In this document: one piece after another, positions 62,367 through 64,000 of the stretch
Numbering within the stretch: the stretch's first letter is position 1
Layout of the letters: each line of letters begins with the position of its first letter
Source: Litoditis marina
Taxonomy: Eukaryota > Nematoda > Chromadorea > Rhabditida > Rhabditidae
Length of the DNA: 64,000 nucleotides
Direction of reading: 5' to 3'
Assembly (NCBI GenBank): GCA_964036275.1
Contig: OZ038439.1
Coordinates: 5,041,912 to 5,105,911 of the forward strand
The notes under the pieces: model-generated
What the model was told of the DNA's origin: nothing
Seen by the model: the letters and a program-made list of their open reading frames with translations, nothing else
The model's database searches: none
Translations under genes and position numbers: made by a program

Positions 62367-64000
62367 TCTACTAATATAAAACCGTTGCTTGGTGTGTGTG
62401 TGTGTGTGTATGAGGCAAATGCTTTTTGGTCGAGAAACGGAGAAGAAATGGTGCACTTTGTAGTTGGTTTTCTGAGAGAAAAACGTGAACAGTACGTGAT
62501 TTTTAGTTTTCATTCAGATTTTTCTGAAACCGGCTGCTGCTGGAAACTGAAATAGGTGATGAGAACACTCGCGCTCTATGTTAAGGGAAACTACTGCGCT
62601 CTATTTTAAGGAGAACTCCCGCGCTCTATGTTGAGGAGAACTACCGCGCTCTATGTTAAGGGGAACTACTGCGCTCTATTTTAAGGAGAACTCCCGCGCT
62701 CTATGTTGAGGAGAACTACCGCGCTCTATGTTAAGGGGAACTACCGCGCTCTATGTTAAGGAGAAGTTTCGCGCTCTATGTTAAGGAGAACTTTCGCGCT
62801 CTATGTTAAGGAGAACTCCCGCGCTCTATGTTAAGGAGAACGTTCGCGCTCTATGTTAAGAAAAACTTTCGCTCTATGTTAAGGAGAACTTTCGCGCTCT
62901 ATGTTAAGAAGAACTCCGCGCTCTATGTTAAGGAGAACTTTCGCGCTCTATGTTAAGGAGAACTCCCGCGCTCTATGTTAAGGAGAACGTTCGCGCTCTA
63001 TGTTAAGAAAAACTTTCGCTCTATGTTAAGGAGAACTTTCGCGCTCTATGCTAAGGAGAACTTTCGCGCTCTATGTTAAGGAGAACGTTCGCGCTCTATG
63101 TTAAGGAGAACTCCCGCGCTCTATGTTAAGGAGAACGTTCGCGCTCTATGTTAAGAAAAACTTTCGCTCTATGTTTAGGAGAACCTTTGCGCTCTATGTT
63201 AAGGAGAACTCCCGCGCTCTATGTTAAGGAGAACTTTCGCGCTCTATGTTAAGGAGAACTCCCGCGCTCTATGTTAAGGAGAACGTTCGCGCTCTATGTT
63301 AAGAAAAACTTCGCTCTATGTTTAGGAGAACCTTTGCGCTCTATGTTAAGGAGAACTTTCGCGCTCTATGCTAAGGAGAACTTTCGCGCTCTATGTTAAG
63401 GAGAACGTTCGCGCTCTATGTTAAGAAAAACTTTCGCTCTATGTTTAGGAGAACCTTTGCGCTCTATGTTAAGGAGAACTCCCGCGCTCTATGTAAGGAG
63501 AACTTTCGCGCTCTATGTTTAGGAGAACCTTTGCGCTCTATGTTTAGGAGAACCTTTGCGCTCTATGTTAAGGAGAACTCCCGCGCTCTATGTGAAGAAA
63601 AACTTTCGCTCTATGTTTAGGAGAACCTTTGCGCTCTATGTTAAGGAGAACTCCCGCGCTCTATGTTAAGGAGAACTTCGCGCTCTATGTTAAGAAGAAC
63701 TCCCGCGCTCTATGTTAAGGAAACTCCCGCGCCTATGTTAAGAAAAACTTTCGCGCTCTATGTTAAGAAAAACTTTCGCTCTATGTTTAGGAGAACCTTT
63801 GCGCTCTATGTTAAGGAGAACTCCCGCGCTCTATGTTAAGGAGAACTTTCGCGCTCTATGTTAAGGAGAACTCCCGCGCTCTATGTTAAGGAGAAGTCCC
63901 GCGCTCTATGTTAAGGAGAACTCTCGCGCTCTATGTTCAGGACAACTTTCGCGCTCGAGGACTTTTCAAAGACGAAGAATATGAAAAAAAAACTTCTCGA
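62367..64000 (+). mobile_element. Fourth Helitron-like element, runs off the window
   Basis: TCTACTAATATAAAACCG begins directly after the previous CTTG. A 'ggtgtgtgtgtgtg' and 'gaggcaaatg' leader matches elements 1 and 2. The body is the 25-bp minisatellite. The 3' end lies outside the window. Confidence 0.5.
62562..63955. repeat. 25-bp minisatellite (CGCGCTCTATGTTAAGGAGAACTTT type)
   Basis: About 55 units of 'cgcgctctatgttaaggagaact(cc/tt)'. Blocks of several units recur ('aacgttcgcgctctatgttaagaaaaactttcgctctatg'), which shows higher-order duplication. Some units lack the CG pair (CTTTCGCTCTATG). Confidence 0.9.

Overview
The window reads as nuclear DNA of a nematode, most likely Caenorhabditis. 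Introns are AT-rich and end in TTTCAG or a close variant, secreted C-type-lectin and Kunitz exons are present, and many short terminal-inverted-repeat (TIR) elements are scattered throughout. Nothing looks bacterial: no operons with ribosome binding sites, and only the retrotransposon carries a long uninterrupted ORF. All host gene models were built by eye from splice sites, reading phase and family motifs.

Layout. 1-10.2 kb is mostly non-coding, with MITE copies, a degenerate ~130-bp tandem array rich in TGACGTCA (about 3.74-4.76 kb) and a long foldback element (4.86-5.38 kb). A three-exon secreted Kunitz gene lies at 10.2-11.4 kb (+). A multi-exon class I alpha-mannosidase-like gene (GH47) occupies 12.6-17.9 kb (-); two conserved blocks are missing from it, including the one with a catalytic Asp. 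Two head-to-tail Helitron-like elements filled with a 25-bp minisatellite span 18.3-21.8 kb, followed by an unidentified exon. An almost intact Ty3/gypsy LTR retrotransposon (22,369-27,185, TSD CATAA) sits in what looks like the hydrophobic last exon of that same gene.

From 27.6 to 33.1 kb there is a C-type-lectin-domain (CTLD) gene, probably with two CTLDs. 34-37.4 kb holds minus-strand exons of an unidentified gene. 39.4-41.4 kb holds another foldback element and a ~142-bp tandem array rich in TTTGGCGCC. A second, three-CTLD gene starts at 42,001; its exon lengths repeat from module to module. Its third CTLD runs directly into a 12.6-kb array of ~125 copies of a 101-bp unit (49,086-61,739), broken by a 200-N gap. 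Past the gap lie a 33-bp repeat, GA/poly-G DNA and further Helitron-like DNA with the 25-bp minisatellite.

The most interesting observation is that the 101-bp satellite appears to be born from a lectin exon. Its first copy continues an open frame from the upstream CTLD exon, and each unit ends with the exon's own 5' splice site (TTCAG/GTAACC). Several apparent gene lesions and most satellite variants are one-base homopolymer changes, so assembly error must be weighed before calling pseudogenes.
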